This document shows, piece by piece, positions 57,029 through 64,000 of a stretch of 64,000 nucleotides of DNA (position 1 is its first letter; every line of letters starts with the position of its first letter). Position numbers and translations under genes: made by a program. This stretch comes from Pseudomonadota bacterium (GTDB lineage: Bacteria; Pseudomonadota; Alphaproteobacteria; Rhodobacterales; Rhodobacteraceae), in NCBI GenBank assembly GCA_020161655.1, contig JAIUPC010000007.1, positions 310,001 through 374,000 on the forward strand, read 5' to 3'. The notes below the pieces were generated by a model. It was not told where the DNA came from, ran no database searches, and worked only from the letters and a program-made list of their open reading frames with translations.

Positions 57029-57625
57029 TCACCCGCACACCATCACCGCCCCACCGACAACCACCACACTCGCCGCCGCCCCCGCCAGCACGCCCGGCGC
57101 GCTCAGGGCCGCCGCTGCAGCCCCGCCGGCCTCGGCCAAAGCGCCGGCCAGGGCGCTCGCCTGACCGCTCAGGACCAGCGCGCCGGCGCTGGTGCGCGCC
57201 GATTTCACCCCCGCCAGCGCCATGTCGCGGCCTAAGGCGCCGATCTCCAGCGCCTCGGTCTTGGTCGCATTGACCATCCGGCAGGCGCGCGAAGGCTGGT
57301 CGCAGCGGCCATAGCCGTCGCGCGGGCCTTCGGCGACGGTGCGGTATTCCTTGGCGTCCTCGTCATATACGGCGCAGAACATCGCGCGTTCGCCGTCGCT
57401 GAGGCCCGGCAGCATATGGGCGATCACCACCTTGCCGGGGCAGGCCGGCCCCCGCGTCAGCCGCCGCTCGCGGAAGGAGGACCAGATGTCGGCCTTGTCG
57501 TCATAGCGCAATGCCAAGTCGATGCCGTTCAGCCGCGCGGTGCAGTCACGCTCCTTCGCGCCGGCTTCCGAGGCAAGGCCAAGGGCCACGGCAAGTAGAA
57601 GCGCTGCTGTCGAGATCGTTTGCAT
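57029..57625 (-). CDS. Secreted or membrane-anchored protein of unknown function
   Basis: This 198-residue protein has a signal peptide (MQTISTAALLLAVALGLASE, cleavage near AGA-KERDC). The mature domain has several cysteines (CTARLNGIDLAL, CPGKVVIAHMLPGLSDGERA, MFCAVYD, RCDQPSRAC), and the C-terminus is a long Ala/Gly/Val-rich hydrophobic segment ending VVVGGAVMVCG. It may be anchored by that tail. GGAGG precedes the second of two adjacent ATGs, which I took as the start. I do not recognise the family. Confidence 0.7.
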   Translation of the reverse strand: MQTISTAALLLAVALGLASEAGAKERDCTARLNGIDLALRYDDKADIWSSFRERRLTRGPACPGKVVIAHMLPGLSDGERAMFCAVYDEDAKEYRTVAEGPRDGYGRCDQPSRACRMVNATKTEALEIGALGRDMALAGVKSARTSAGALVLSGQASALAGALAEAGGAAAAALSAPGVLAGAAASVVVVGGAVMVCG

Positions 57626-57707
57626 CATCCCCTCCGGTCGCGGGCCACCCTGCCGATTATCCGCGCCCGGCGCCCCTCCGCAAGCCGGGTGGCGGGCTTC
57701 CGCCGGG

Positions 57708-58181
57708 TCAGGTCTGGCGCCAGACCTCACGCTCGAAGTCGTCGAGTTCGGCCTCCACCTCGCCCGCACGCTGCGCCGCCTCCTCGCCGAGCGCCTCCAC
57801 CGCATCGGCATAGGCCGCGCCCCAGCCGGGCTTGCCGCCATCATGGAAGTGGCGGCCATCGCGGTAGTAGTCCGTCGTCTCCGCCCCGCCGATGACCCCG
57901 GCGAGCCGACCGTGCATCCAGACCCTCAGCACCTCGTTGATGCGCGGGCCGTAGCCTTCGCCCATCGAGCGGAAGAAGCGGAGCACGTCCTCCTCAAGCC
58001 GGATGGTGACACGGCGCGTCTTGCCGCGACTGCGGGTCTTGGCGATCTCATGCCAGGCGGTCGGCACCTTGTTGGTCGGGTGGATGGCATTGTGCAGGTC
58101 ATGCTCCAGCCGCCGCATCGCGTCGGCCATGTAGTGATAATGCGGGCGCTGGGTCTTGGTCAGTTTCTGAAGGTCGGCCAT
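57708..58181 (-). CDS. BrnA antitoxin-like protein
   Basis: This 157-residue protein contains KTRRVTIRLEEDVLRFFRSM followed by GEGYGPRINEVLRVWMHGRL, the ribbon-helix-helix pattern of the BrnA antitoxin family (vT-x-R-L-x-x-D-V, GxGYxxRIN-x-x-LR). The N-terminal 50 residues and an acidic C-terminal tail (EALGEEAAQRAGEVEAELDD) are additional. BrnA usually follows a brnT toxin gene; no BrnT-like frame is adjacent, so this may be a stand-alone DNA-binding regulator. Autoregulation would be expected. Confidence 0.75.
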   Translation of the reverse strand: MADLQKLTKTQRPHYHYMADAMRRLEHDLHNAIHPTNKVPTAWHEIAKTRSRGKTRRVTIRLEEDVLRFFRSMGEGYGPRINEVLRVWMHGRLAGVIGGAETTDYYRDGRHFHDGGKPGWGAAYADAVEALGEEAAQRAGEVEAELDDFEREVWRQT

Positions 58182-58324
58182 CTCGGTCTCCGGTCGCGTG
58201 GCGCCCCCATAAGGCGCCCACCGGGGTTAAGAAGGGCTGAGGCCGGCGTCTGCACGGGGGGTGTACGGGGGGGTGTACGCCCGGTGCGGGGGGTCTTTCC
58301 CCCCGGGCACCGGGCGCTTCCCCG

Positions 58325-58546
58325 TCATCGCATCAGCCGCCAGTCGCGGGGGTCCGCGACCGGTGGCAGGCCGATGTCCCGGCGCAGATGCGAAGAGAGG
58401 TCGCTTGCCTCCATCCGCAAGGGCGCGCGCCGGATGACCGCCCGAAGGGCAGCCCAAAGCACGTCGCGGCGGCCGAAATCCGCGACCAGCCGGTCGATCT
58501 CGGGACGCAAGAGCGCACCGCGAGGGGGTGTCAAAGCCTTGATCAT
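58325..58546 (-). CDS. Hypothetical protein (73 aa), possibly DUF1127-related
   Basis: The 73-residue product is basic and helical: MIKALTPPRGALLRPEIDRL, LWAALRAVIRRAPLRMEASD, and a tail HLRRDIGLPPVADPRDWRLM. The RRDIGLPP motif resembles the end of DUF1127-type proteins. Codon use fits a real gene. The upstream region has only a weak ribosome binding site. The GC-rich spacer downstream contains a repeated GGGGTGTACG and a G-run hairpin. Confidence 0.6.
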   Translation of the reverse strand: MIKALTPPRGALLRPEIDRLVADFGRRDVLWAALRAVIRRAPLRMEASDLSSHLRRDIGLPPVADPRDWRLMR

Positions 58547-58876
58547 GATGGTGTCAACCGGCGGGGATCACCCGTCCTGCTCCTCTGGAATGATGGAAAC
58601 GGCGCGCGGCAAGGCCCGAAGGGCAGCCGTCAACGCATTGTCAATGTTGAGAAAGGTTGCGCAGCACCGGTATCAGGCGCGGCGCAGTCCCCAAGCCGTG
58701 GTCCGGCAGGCGGAATGATGGCCGCGCGTGGCGATGGCATGGATCGTCATTTCGGGCCTCCTTCCTTCTGGGGTTGCGAATGCCGGGGTGATAGGGCGAA
58801 ACCCTTGAGTCGGCCAAGTCCGCATTGCCGGACTGCCGCAGTTTCAGCGGGATGTGGCCGACAGGACACGGAGGGC
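58547..58876. other. Intergenic stretch with one possible short peptide
   Basis: This 330-bp stretch has no gene of normal size. Its only notable content is a 25-codon frame on the minus strand (58673-58750) behind a near-perfect ribosome binding site, listed separately. The remainder shows nothing I can identify. Confidence 0.5.
58673..58750 (-). CDS. Possible 25-residue peptide with strong ribosome binding site
   Basis: On the minus strand AAGGAGG lies eight bases before an ATG that opens MTIHAIATRGHHSACRTTAW and ends GLRRA. The start resembles N-termini of Rhodobacteraceae DUF1127 proteins, so this could be a leader peptide, a complete small protein or a truncated gene; the frame continues open for 34 codons beyond the TGA. 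Confidence 0.35.
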   Translation of the reverse strand: MTIHAIATRGHHSACRTTAWGLRRA

Positions 58877-59425
58877 TCAGCGCGCCTCTTCCTCCAGATG
58901 CAGCTTCATTTCCAGAAGAACCCGTTGAATCGCAAGGGTTTCCTGCAAGAGCCGCTTGGATTCGTTGATGGTGATCCGGCCGTCCTGGATCGACTGGTTG
59001 TACTCGCCCATCAACTGCGCGAACCGCTGCGACAGGGCCACAACATCGGAATTGACCCCGCCGGCGCCGGAGTTCTTGCGGTCCTGATCATAGGACAGGG
59101 TGATGCCCCTGAGGTCCGCCAGCGCCGCCGTGACATGCGGAAACCGCGCCGCGGATTCGAGTGCCGCCACCACATCGACCGGCATGAAGCGGTCGGCATG
59201 TTCGGGGTCGTCGGAATAGTATCGGCCAAGCGTCGCCTTCGACTTGCCGCAGAGCTGCGCCGCCGCCTCGATCCCGACATCCTTGACCAGGGCCTCGGTG
59301 TGCTTCCTGAGATAACCCGCCGCCGCCTTCTGCATTGCATCGCGCCCCGTATGTCCCGCGGCGCATGGGCGCGCTGGGAAAACTGCTTCCAACTTCCCAT
59401 TAGTTCGCGGCGGCGGTTTTGTCAT
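58877..59425 (-). CDS. Phage CII-like/conserved hypothetical regulator
   Basis: This 182-residue protein contains AGYLRKHTEALVKDVGIEAA and AQLCGKSKATLGRYYSDDPE, which reads as a helix-turn-helix, followed by FMPVDVVAALESAARFPHVT and a C-terminal coiled region (RLLQETLAIQRVLLEMKLHL). The layout resembles phage regulatory CII-type proteins, but no other phage genes surround it. I chose ATG 59425; an ATG at 59335 is the alternative and would start just before the domain. A dyad of two ACCGGT sites lies 38-56 bp upstream, near a TAATAT element. Confidence 0.65.
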   Translation of the reverse strand: MTKPPPRTNGKLEAVFPARPCAAGHTGRDAMQKAAAGYLRKHTEALVKDVGIEAAAQLCGKSKATLGRYYSDDPEHADRFMPVDVVAALESAARFPHVTAALADLRGITLSYDQDRKNSGAGGVNSDVVALSQRFAQLMGEYNQSIQDGRITINESKRLLQETLAIQRVLLEMKLHLEEEAR

Positions 59426-59462
59426 TTGTAATCCGTCCCATGGGTTCGGGATATTATGAGTG

Positions 59463-59481
59463 ACCGGTATCCTGAACCGGT
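59463..59481. promoter_or_regulatory. Paired ACCGGT sites between divergent genes
   Basis: Two ACCGGT hexamers, each palindromic, are separated by seven bases (ATCCTGA) upstream of the CII-like gene, whose -10-like TAATAT lies beside them. A dimeric regulator, perhaps that gene's own product, could bind here. Confidence 0.4.
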
Positions 59482-59673
59482 GAGGGTGGGGTTGCCGCGC
59501 CATTGCTGCACGGGACGGCAGGGCCGGTTCGCCCGGCATCGGCGCGGCGCCCGTTCCGGACGGGCGCCCGCGAGTGCGGGGGCGAAGCGAACAACAGGCC
59601 AGCTCACGGGAACACGGCGACCCCACCCGGTTTTATCCTTGCAGGGCGCGTCCGAAGCGCTATTTCGGGGCGC

Positions 59674-60273
59674 ATGGCAAAGCTCTACTTCCACTTCTCG
59701 ACCATGAACGCCGGCAAGTCGACGCTGCTCCTGCAGGCGTCCCACAACTACCGCGAGCGCGGCATGGCGACCTACCTCCTGACCGCCCGGCTCGATGACC
59801 GCGGCGGTCGGGGCCGCATCGCCAGCCGCATCGGCATCGGGGAGGAAGCGGACACCTACGATGCGGCCACCGACCTTTTCACCATGATCCGGTCGCGCCT
59901 CGCTGTTGAGCCTCTGGCTTGCGTCTTTCTCGACGAGGCGCAGTTCCTGACACGGGAGCAGGTCTGGCAGCTTGCCCGCGCCGTCGACGATCTCGGTCTG
60001 CCGGTGATGTGCTACGGGCTCCGCGTCGATTTCAGGGGCGAGCTCTTCCCCGGCTCGGCAGCCATCCTTGCGCTTGCCGACGAAATGCGCGAGGTGCGCA
60101 CGATCTGCCACTGCGGCAAGAAGGCGACGATGGTGGTCAGGCGCGGGCCGGACGGAAAGGCGCTCCGTGAAGGCGCGCAGGTCCAGATCGGCGGCAACGA
60201 GACCTATGTCTCCCTCTGCCGCCGCCACTGGCGGGAAGAGATCGGCGACCGCGCCGCCCCCGACCAGACCTGA
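59674..60273 (+). CDS. tdk: Thymidine kinase
   Basis: This 199-residue enzyme salvages thymidine to dTMP. It has the P-loop HFSTMNAGKSTLLLQ, the FLDEAQFL motif with the catalytic Glu, and MCYGLRVDFRGELFPGS. The zinc cysteines are in CHCGKK and the C-terminal CRRHW. The start MAKLYFHFSTMNAG matches the family and sets ATG 59674; upstream codons in the open frame are a shadow. It stands alone. Confidence 0.97.
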   Translation: MAKLYFHFSTMNAGKSTLLLQASHNYRERGMATYLLTARLDDRGGRGRIASRIGIGEEADTYDAATDLFTMIRSRLAVEPLACVFLDEAQFLTREQVWQLARAVDDLGLPVMCYGLRVDFRGELFPGSAAILALADEMREVRTICHCGKKATMVVRRGPDGKALREGAQVQIGGNETYVSLCRRHWREEIGDRAAPDQT

Positions 60274-60580
60274 TCCAAAGGCGGCGCCTTGCGGCGCCAT
60301 GTCCTTCTCTCGCGGCGCGCGCCAAAGGCGCGCTCCACTCGGGCTTCGCCTCCGGCGGGAGTATTTCGTGACAGTAAGTGAAGCAGCCCGCCCCGGATGC
60401 CGGAACGGGCTGCCACTTCCTGCCGCGGTCAACGGCTCTCCAGCCTGCACCGCAGATCCGAGACTGACCTGACAAGGTTAAGAACCTCTTACCTTACATT
60501 CTGTCCTGCAATACTCCCCAGGGGGTCCGGGGGACGGGACGTCCCCCGGCGGGTCGCCTCCGACAAGGTCGGGGGCGAAA
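60274..60580. other. Intergenic palindrome cluster after tdk
   Basis: This 307-bp stretch has no gene. It includes GGCGCC-TTGC-GGCGCC just after tdk, a diverged copy of the 26-bp repeat on the opposite strand (around 60352-60385), a GCAGCCCG/CGGGCTGC hairpin, and a GC-rich block with GGGGGTCCGGGGGACG near 60521 like that between argF and argD. Confidence 0.6.
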
Positions 60581-60916
60581 TCAGAAAAGCCGTCCGCCGA
60601 GAGGGACTTCGTGCCCGGGGCCGAGCAGCACCACCTCGCCGTCCGCATCCGGTACGCCAAGCGTCAGCACCTCGGATTTCATCGGGCCGATCTGGCGCGG
60701 CGGGAAGTTCACGACGGCGAGCACCTGGCGCCCGACCAGATCCTCCAGCGCATAGTGCTTCGTGATCTGGGCCGAGGATTTCTTCTCGCCGATCTCCGGG
60801 CCGAAATCGATCCATAGCCTGTAGGCGGGCTTTCTCGCCTCGGGGAAGGGTTCGGCGCGGGTGATGCGGCCGACGCGGATATCGACCTTCAGGAAATCAT
60901 CGAAGCTGATCGTCAT
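60581..60916 (-). CDS. csaA: CsaA-type tRNA-binding chaperone
   Basis: This 111-residue protein is a stand-alone tRNA-binding OB-fold of the CsaA type, reported as an export chaperone or tRNA-binding protein. It has FLKVDIRVGRITRAEPFPEA, YRLWIDFGPEIGEKKSSAQI and VLAVVNFPPRQIGPMKSEVL. Length is typical. Its start overlaps the proC stop by four bases, so they are coupled. Confidence 0.94.
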   Translation of the reverse strand: MTISFDDFLKVDIRVGRITRAEPFPEARKPAYRLWIDFGPEIGEKKSSAQITKHYALEDLVGRQVLAVVNFPPRQIGPMKSEVLTLGVPDADGEVVLLGPGHEVPLGGRLF

Positions 60917-61728
60917 TTGCCAAGCTCCCTGCCCCGTTCCGCCGCCGCATGGACCGCTTCCTGCATCAGCGCAGGGAATCCACGCCTCTCATCCATCAGC
61001 ACCTTCAGCGCCGCGGCGGTGGTGCCGCCGGGCGAGGTCACGTTGATGCGGAGCTGGTCCGGCCCTTCCTCCGCCTCTTCGGCAAGCGCGCCCGCCCCTG
61101 CCACGGTCGCCCGCGCGAGTTGCAGGGCGAGCGCCGGCGGCAGGCCCTCGGCGACGCCGGCGGCGGCAAGCGTCTCGATCAGATGGAAGACGTAAGCCGG
61201 CCCGGAGCCAGAGACCGCCGTCACCGCATCCATCTGGTCCTCGCCGGTGAGCCGGACGACCTGACCTACCGCAGACAGAAGCGCCTCGGAGAGGGCAAGA
61301 TGCGCCTCGCTGGCGCGGGCATTGCCGGTGATCGCGGTGATGCCGCGGCCAATGGCTGCGGGGGTGTTCGGCATGGCGCGGACGATGGGGGTCGCGGCGC
61401 CAAGCGTGGTCTCATAGAAGGCAATCCGGGTTCCGGCGGCGATGGAGAGAAAGAGCGTATCGCCCCCGCCGAGCGTGCTGAGGCCCGGCAGCGCCTCGGC
61501 CATCATCTGCGGCTTGACGGCGACGAGGACGATGGCCGGATCGTCGGGAAGCGCCGCATTCAGATGGACGCCCTGCGCCTTCAGCCAGTCCGAGGGATAG
61601 GGCTCCCCTACCCAGACACTCCCTGCCGGAAGCCCGCCCTTGAGCCAGCCCGCCAGCATCGCCGAGCCCATCTTGCCGCAGCCGAGCAGTACAAGGCCCC
61701 GGTCGCGTACCGTCGTCATATCCATCAC
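60913..61728 (-). CDS. proC: Pyrroline-5-carboxylate reductase
   Basis: This 271-residue enzyme catalyses the last step of proline synthesis. The N-terminal Rossmann motif is LVLLGCGKMGSAML, followed by VLVAVKPQMM, RAMPNTPAAIGRGI and the signature VTAVSGSGPAYVFHLIETLA. The C-terminal dimerisation region has NVTSPGGTTAAALKVLMDE. It overlaps csaA by four bases. Proline synthesis otherwise lies outside the window. Confidence 0.97.
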   Translation of the reverse strand: MMDMTTVRDRGLVLLGCGKMGSAMLAGWLKGGLPAGSVWVGEPYPSDWLKAQGVHLNAALPDDPAIVLVAVKPQMMAEALPGLSTLGGGDTLFLSIAAGTRIAFYETTLGAATPIVRAMPNTPAAIGRGITAITGNARASEAHLALSEALLSAVGQVVRLTGEDQMDAVTAVSGSGPAYVFHLIETLAAAGVAEGLPPALALQLARATVAGAGALAEEAEEGPDQLRINVTSPGGTTAAALKVLMDERRGFPALMQEAVHAAAERGRELGK

Positions 61729-61792
61729 GCACCTCCAGTTGCGGGGAAGATGCGCGATCCTTTCGGGAAGGGAAAGCCCCCGGAGGGCAGCG

Positions 61793-62296
61793 TCAGGCGC
61801 GGCCGAAAGCGCGGCCCATCGCCATGTCCATCGCCTTTTCGGGGGTGTCGTCGCCCCAGCAGACCAGCTGGAAGGCCGGGTAGAAGCGTTCGGCCGATGT
61901 CACCGCTTCGGAGATCATGCGGTCGATCTGCTCGGCCCCGGCGATCTGGCCGCCGGCAAGCGACAGGCCATAGCGCCAGACCATCAGCCGCTGCTCGCGC
62001 CAGAAGGTGAAGGCGCCGCACCAGACCAAGTCATTGGTCCGGTTGATCGTGTCGTAGAGCGCCGGGATGCGTTCCTCCGGCGGGTCCATCTCGAAGGTGC
62101 AGATGAGGCGCAGCGTCTCGTCGTAGCCAGACCAGGCGAGCGTGATCGAATAGGTGCGCCACTGGCCCTCGACCGCCATGGCGATCTGGTCGTCGGTGAC
62201 GCGGTCGAAATCCCATTCGTGATGCGCGGCCAGCGTCTCGACGATGTCGATCGGATGCAGCTCGTCAGTATCGAGGTAGTTCTCGGAAGCAGACAT
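61793..62296 (-). CDS. YbjN domain-containing protein
   Basis: This 167-residue protein has YLDTDELHPIDIVETLAAHH, VTDDQIAMAVEGQWRTYSIT and NDLVWCGAFTFWREQRLMVW, the pattern of YbjN-like (type III secretion chaperone-like fold) proteins frequent in alphaproteobacteria. The function is unknown. The ATG at 62296 is preceded by GAGAGG; the longer frame is low complexity. It lies downstream of a promoter region with a single DnaA-box match at 62434. Confidence 0.85.
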   Translation of the reverse strand: MSASENYLDTDELHPIDIVETLAAHHEWDFDRVTDDQIAMAVEGQWRTYSITLAWSGYDETLRLICTFEMDPPEERIPALYDTINRTNDLVWCGAFTFWREQRLMVWRYGLSLAGGQIAGAEQIDRMISEAVTSAERFYPAFQLVCWGDDTPEKAMDMAMGRAFGRA

Positions 62297-62433
62297 GCCC
62301 GGCCTCTCTTGTCTTGCCCGCTGAGGTTTAAGGACCACTAGGGACAGGTGTGATCGCAAGGAGCGGCGTTTGCCCGCCACCGTCCTTACAAGATATGGTG
62401 GCAGGCATTGGCCCGGCCTGTAAAGCAGTATTT

Positions 62434-62442
62434 TGTGGATAA
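62434..62442. promoter_or_regulatory. Perfect DnaA-box sequence
   Basis: TGTGGATAA is the exact complement of the consensus TTATCCACA, here in TTTTGTGGATAAGCC between the YbjN-like and aldehyde dehydrogenase genes. A single box can be chance or a DnaA-regulated promoter site. Confidence 0.4.
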
Positions 62443-62541
62443 GCCGGGGGCCGGGCACAAAAGGCACCGGCTTGGTTTCTTGACGCTCCGGCGCCCATGT
62501 GTCCAACTTGGCAGGTCGGTGGCGGGCGCGGGAGGACCCTG

Positions 62542-63996
62542 ATGAACGGCAAGGCAATCTGGTTTCCGGGCGACGAGAACCTGATCGGCGGGCGCTGGCA
62601 GGCTTCGCTCTCGGGGGCAAGCCTTGCGGTCCTGAATCCCTCGGACGGGTCCGGGCTTTGCGCCATCGCCCGGTCCGGGGCGGAGGATGTGGATCAGGCG
62701 GTCACCGCCGCAAGGGCCGCCCGCGACGGCGACTGGGGCCGGTTGACGGCGGCGGAGCGGGGGCGGCTTCTCATGCGGCTCGGGCAGCTCGTCCTCGACC
62801 GGGCCGAGGATCTCGCCCGGTTGGAGGCGCTGGATGTCGGCAAGCCGCTGACGCAGGCGCGCGCCGATGCGCTCGCCCTCGCCCGCTACATGGAGTTCTA
62901 CGGCGGCGCCGCCGACAAGCTGATGGGCGAGACGATCCCCTATCTCGATGGCTACACGGTTTACACTTTACGTGAGCCGCATGGCGTAACCGGCCATATC
63001 ATCCCGTGGAACTACCCGATGCAGATCCTTGGCCGGTCGGTCGGAGCCGCACTTGCCGCGGGAAATGCCTGCCTGGTCAAACCCGCCGAGGATGCCTGCC
63101 TGACCGCGCTCGCGCTTGGTCGGCTTGCCGGAGAGGCGGGGTTTCCGCCGGGTGCCATCAACATCGTCACCGGCCTCGGGGCCGAGGCGGGGGCGGCGCT
63201 CGCCAGCCATCCCGGCGTCAACCACCTGTCCTTCACCGGCTCCGTGCCGGTCGGGCGCATGGTGCAGGAGGCCGGGGCGAAGAACATCGTCCCGGTGACG
63301 CTGGAACTTGGCGGCAAGTCGCCGCAGATCGTCTTCGCCGATGCCGATCTCGACCGGGCCTTGCCGTTCCTTGTGGGCGCCGGCATCCAGAACGCCGGGC
63401 AGACCTGTTCCGCCGGCTCACGCATTCTTGTGGAGCGGTCGCGCTACGGCGAGGTGGTGGAGCGGATGGCGGCACGTATCGCGGGCCTGACGGCGGGGCC
63501 GGCGCTTGCCGATCACGACCTCGGCCCGGTCATCTCGGCCCGGCAGAAGGCGCGGATCGAGGCGATGCTGGATCAGGCCGGCGGGCTTTCCTTCGCCGCC
63601 GAGGGCCGCATTGCCGGGGACGCCTCCGATGGCGGCTTCTATCTGACGCCGCGGCTTTATGCCGACGCCCGGCCCGATCATCCCCTGGCGCAGCAGGAAA
63701 TCTTCGGCCCGGTGCTGGTGGCGATCCCCTTCGACAGCGAGGAAGATGCGGTGGCCATCGCCAACGGCACCGACTACGGCCTTGTCGCCGGGGTCTGGAC
63801 GCAAGAGTTCGGCCGCGCGATGCGGATGGCGCGGAAGGTCCGCGCCGGGCAGGTCTTTCTCAACAACTACGGCGCGGGCGGCGGCGTGGAACTCCCCTTC
63901 GGCGGCACCGGCAAATCTGGCCACGGGCGCGAGAAGGGCTTCGAGGCGCTATACGGCTTCACAACGGTCAAGACCGTGGCGGCCTGGCACGGATAG
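62542..63996 (+). CDS. Aldehyde dehydrogenase family protein
   Basis: This 484-residue enzyme oxidises an aldehyde with NAD(P). The NAD site is IIPWNYPMQILGRSVGAALA, followed by FTGSVPVGRMVQE, the catalytic base in VTLELGGKSPQIVF and the nucleophilic Cys in NAGQTCSAGSRILVE; the C-terminal segment is LPFGGTGKSGHGREKGFEAL. GGGAGG lies six bases before the ATG at 62542. It is near the betaine aldehyde/semialdehyde group in overall pattern, but the substrate is not certain. It ends just before the window edge. Confidence 0.95.
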   Translation: MNGKAIWFPGDENLIGGRWQASLSGASLAVLNPSDGSGLCAIARSGAEDVDQAVTAARAARDGDWGRLTAAERGRLLMRLGQLVLDRAEDLARLEALDVGKPLTQARADALALARYMEFYGGAADKLMGETIPYLDGYTVYTLREPHGVTGHIIPWNYPMQILGRSVGAALAAGNACLVKPAEDACLTALALGRLAGEAGFPPGAINIVTGLGAEAGAALASHPGVNHLSFTGSVPVGRMVQEAGAKNIVPVTLELGGKSPQIVFADADLDRALPFLVGAGIQNAGQTCSAGSRILVERSRYGEVVERMAARIAGLTAGPALADHDLGPVISARQKARIEAMLDQAGGLSFAAEGRIAGDASDGGFYLTPRLYADARPDHPLAQQEIFGPVLVAIPFDSEEDAVAIANGTDYGLVAGVWTQEFGRAMRMARKVRAGQVFLNNYGAGGGVELPFGGTGKSGHGREKGFEALYGFTTVKTVAAWHG

Positions 63997-64000
63997 GCGT

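Noticed and set aside
58877..59425. Prophage remnant around the CII-like gene
   Set aside because: No integrase, structural or lysis genes and no attachment repeats nearby; neighbouring genes are chromosomal.

Overview
The window looks like core chromosome of a high-GC alphaproteobacterium of the family Rhodobacteraceae (Rhodobacter/Paracoccus/Defluviimonas-like). The evidence is the lysC-ptsP pair, GcrA, a DUF3572-PleD neighbourhood, DUF1127, DUF1467 and DUF6455 small proteins, an H-NOX/HNOBA-GGDEF pair and the codon use. Housekeeping genes (lepA, carB, aspS, rpmB, argF-argD, proC, rimO, dgkA) argue against a plasmid. Genes are densely packed, and most sit in short operons on both strands. 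I see no CRISPR array, insertion sequence or prophage.

Region by region. 1-9.9 kb: end of lysC, ptsP (EI-Ntr), EcsC-like, GNAT and flavin reductase genes, tRNA-Gly, the H-NOX/diguanylate cyclase pair, an MttB-like methyltransferase and a HAD phosphatase. 9.5-11.9 kb: DUF3572, PleD-like cyclase, a small lipoprotein and a GYD protein. 11.9-13.3 kb: a 1.4-kb gene-free stretch with a candidate small RNA, DnaA-box-like sites exactly at a switch from C-rich to G-rich, and a mosaic of palindromic repeats. 13.3-14.3 kb: a GC-poor DUF4062 gene. 14.4-21.5 kb: lepA, a BetI-like regulator divergent from a choline-binding protein, alcohol dehydrogenase, acylphosphatase, and an Lrp regulator divergent from a leucine/valine-type dehydrogenase. 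21.6-24 kb: sirtuin, PKHD-type hydroxylase, a decayed PCuAC copper chaperone and rpmB. 24-27 kb: LysR regulator, small DUF1127-like protein and a cobalt-type nitrile hydratase operon. 27-34.6 kb: meaB, hrpB, argF-argD and gcrA. 34.6-41.3 kb: a large RTX-repeat protein, an ABC-2 exporter and a BTAD/TolB/TPR regulator. 41.4-50.5 kb: rimO, lipoproteins, dgkA, M48 protease, HDAC-like amidohydrolase, nitroreductase, CysZ-like protein, methylmalonyl-CoA epimerase, a response regulator and a GNAT. 50.6-57 kb: aspS with an unusual in-frame insertion, carB and a GC-poor NYN nuclease gene. 57-64 kb: secreted and BrnA-like proteins, thymidine kinase, csaA-proC, a YbjN-like protein and an aldehyde dehydrogenase.

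Several signals go beyond ordinary annotation. (1) A roughly 178-bp palindromic intergenic element occurs three times; its terminal hairpin differs in sequence between copies but keeps its pairing, and two copies adjoin the two GC-poor single-gene islands (DUF4062 and NYN). (2) The origin-like sequence near 12.6 kb. (3) An H-NOX protein without its heme-ligating histidine, coupled to a cyclase. (4) A roughly 54-residue low-GC insertion in aspartyl-tRNA synthetase. (5) A terminator-like hairpin placed between promoter and start codon of the NYN gene.

All calls come from reading the sequence and translations. No database search was run, so family names rest on recognised motifs.
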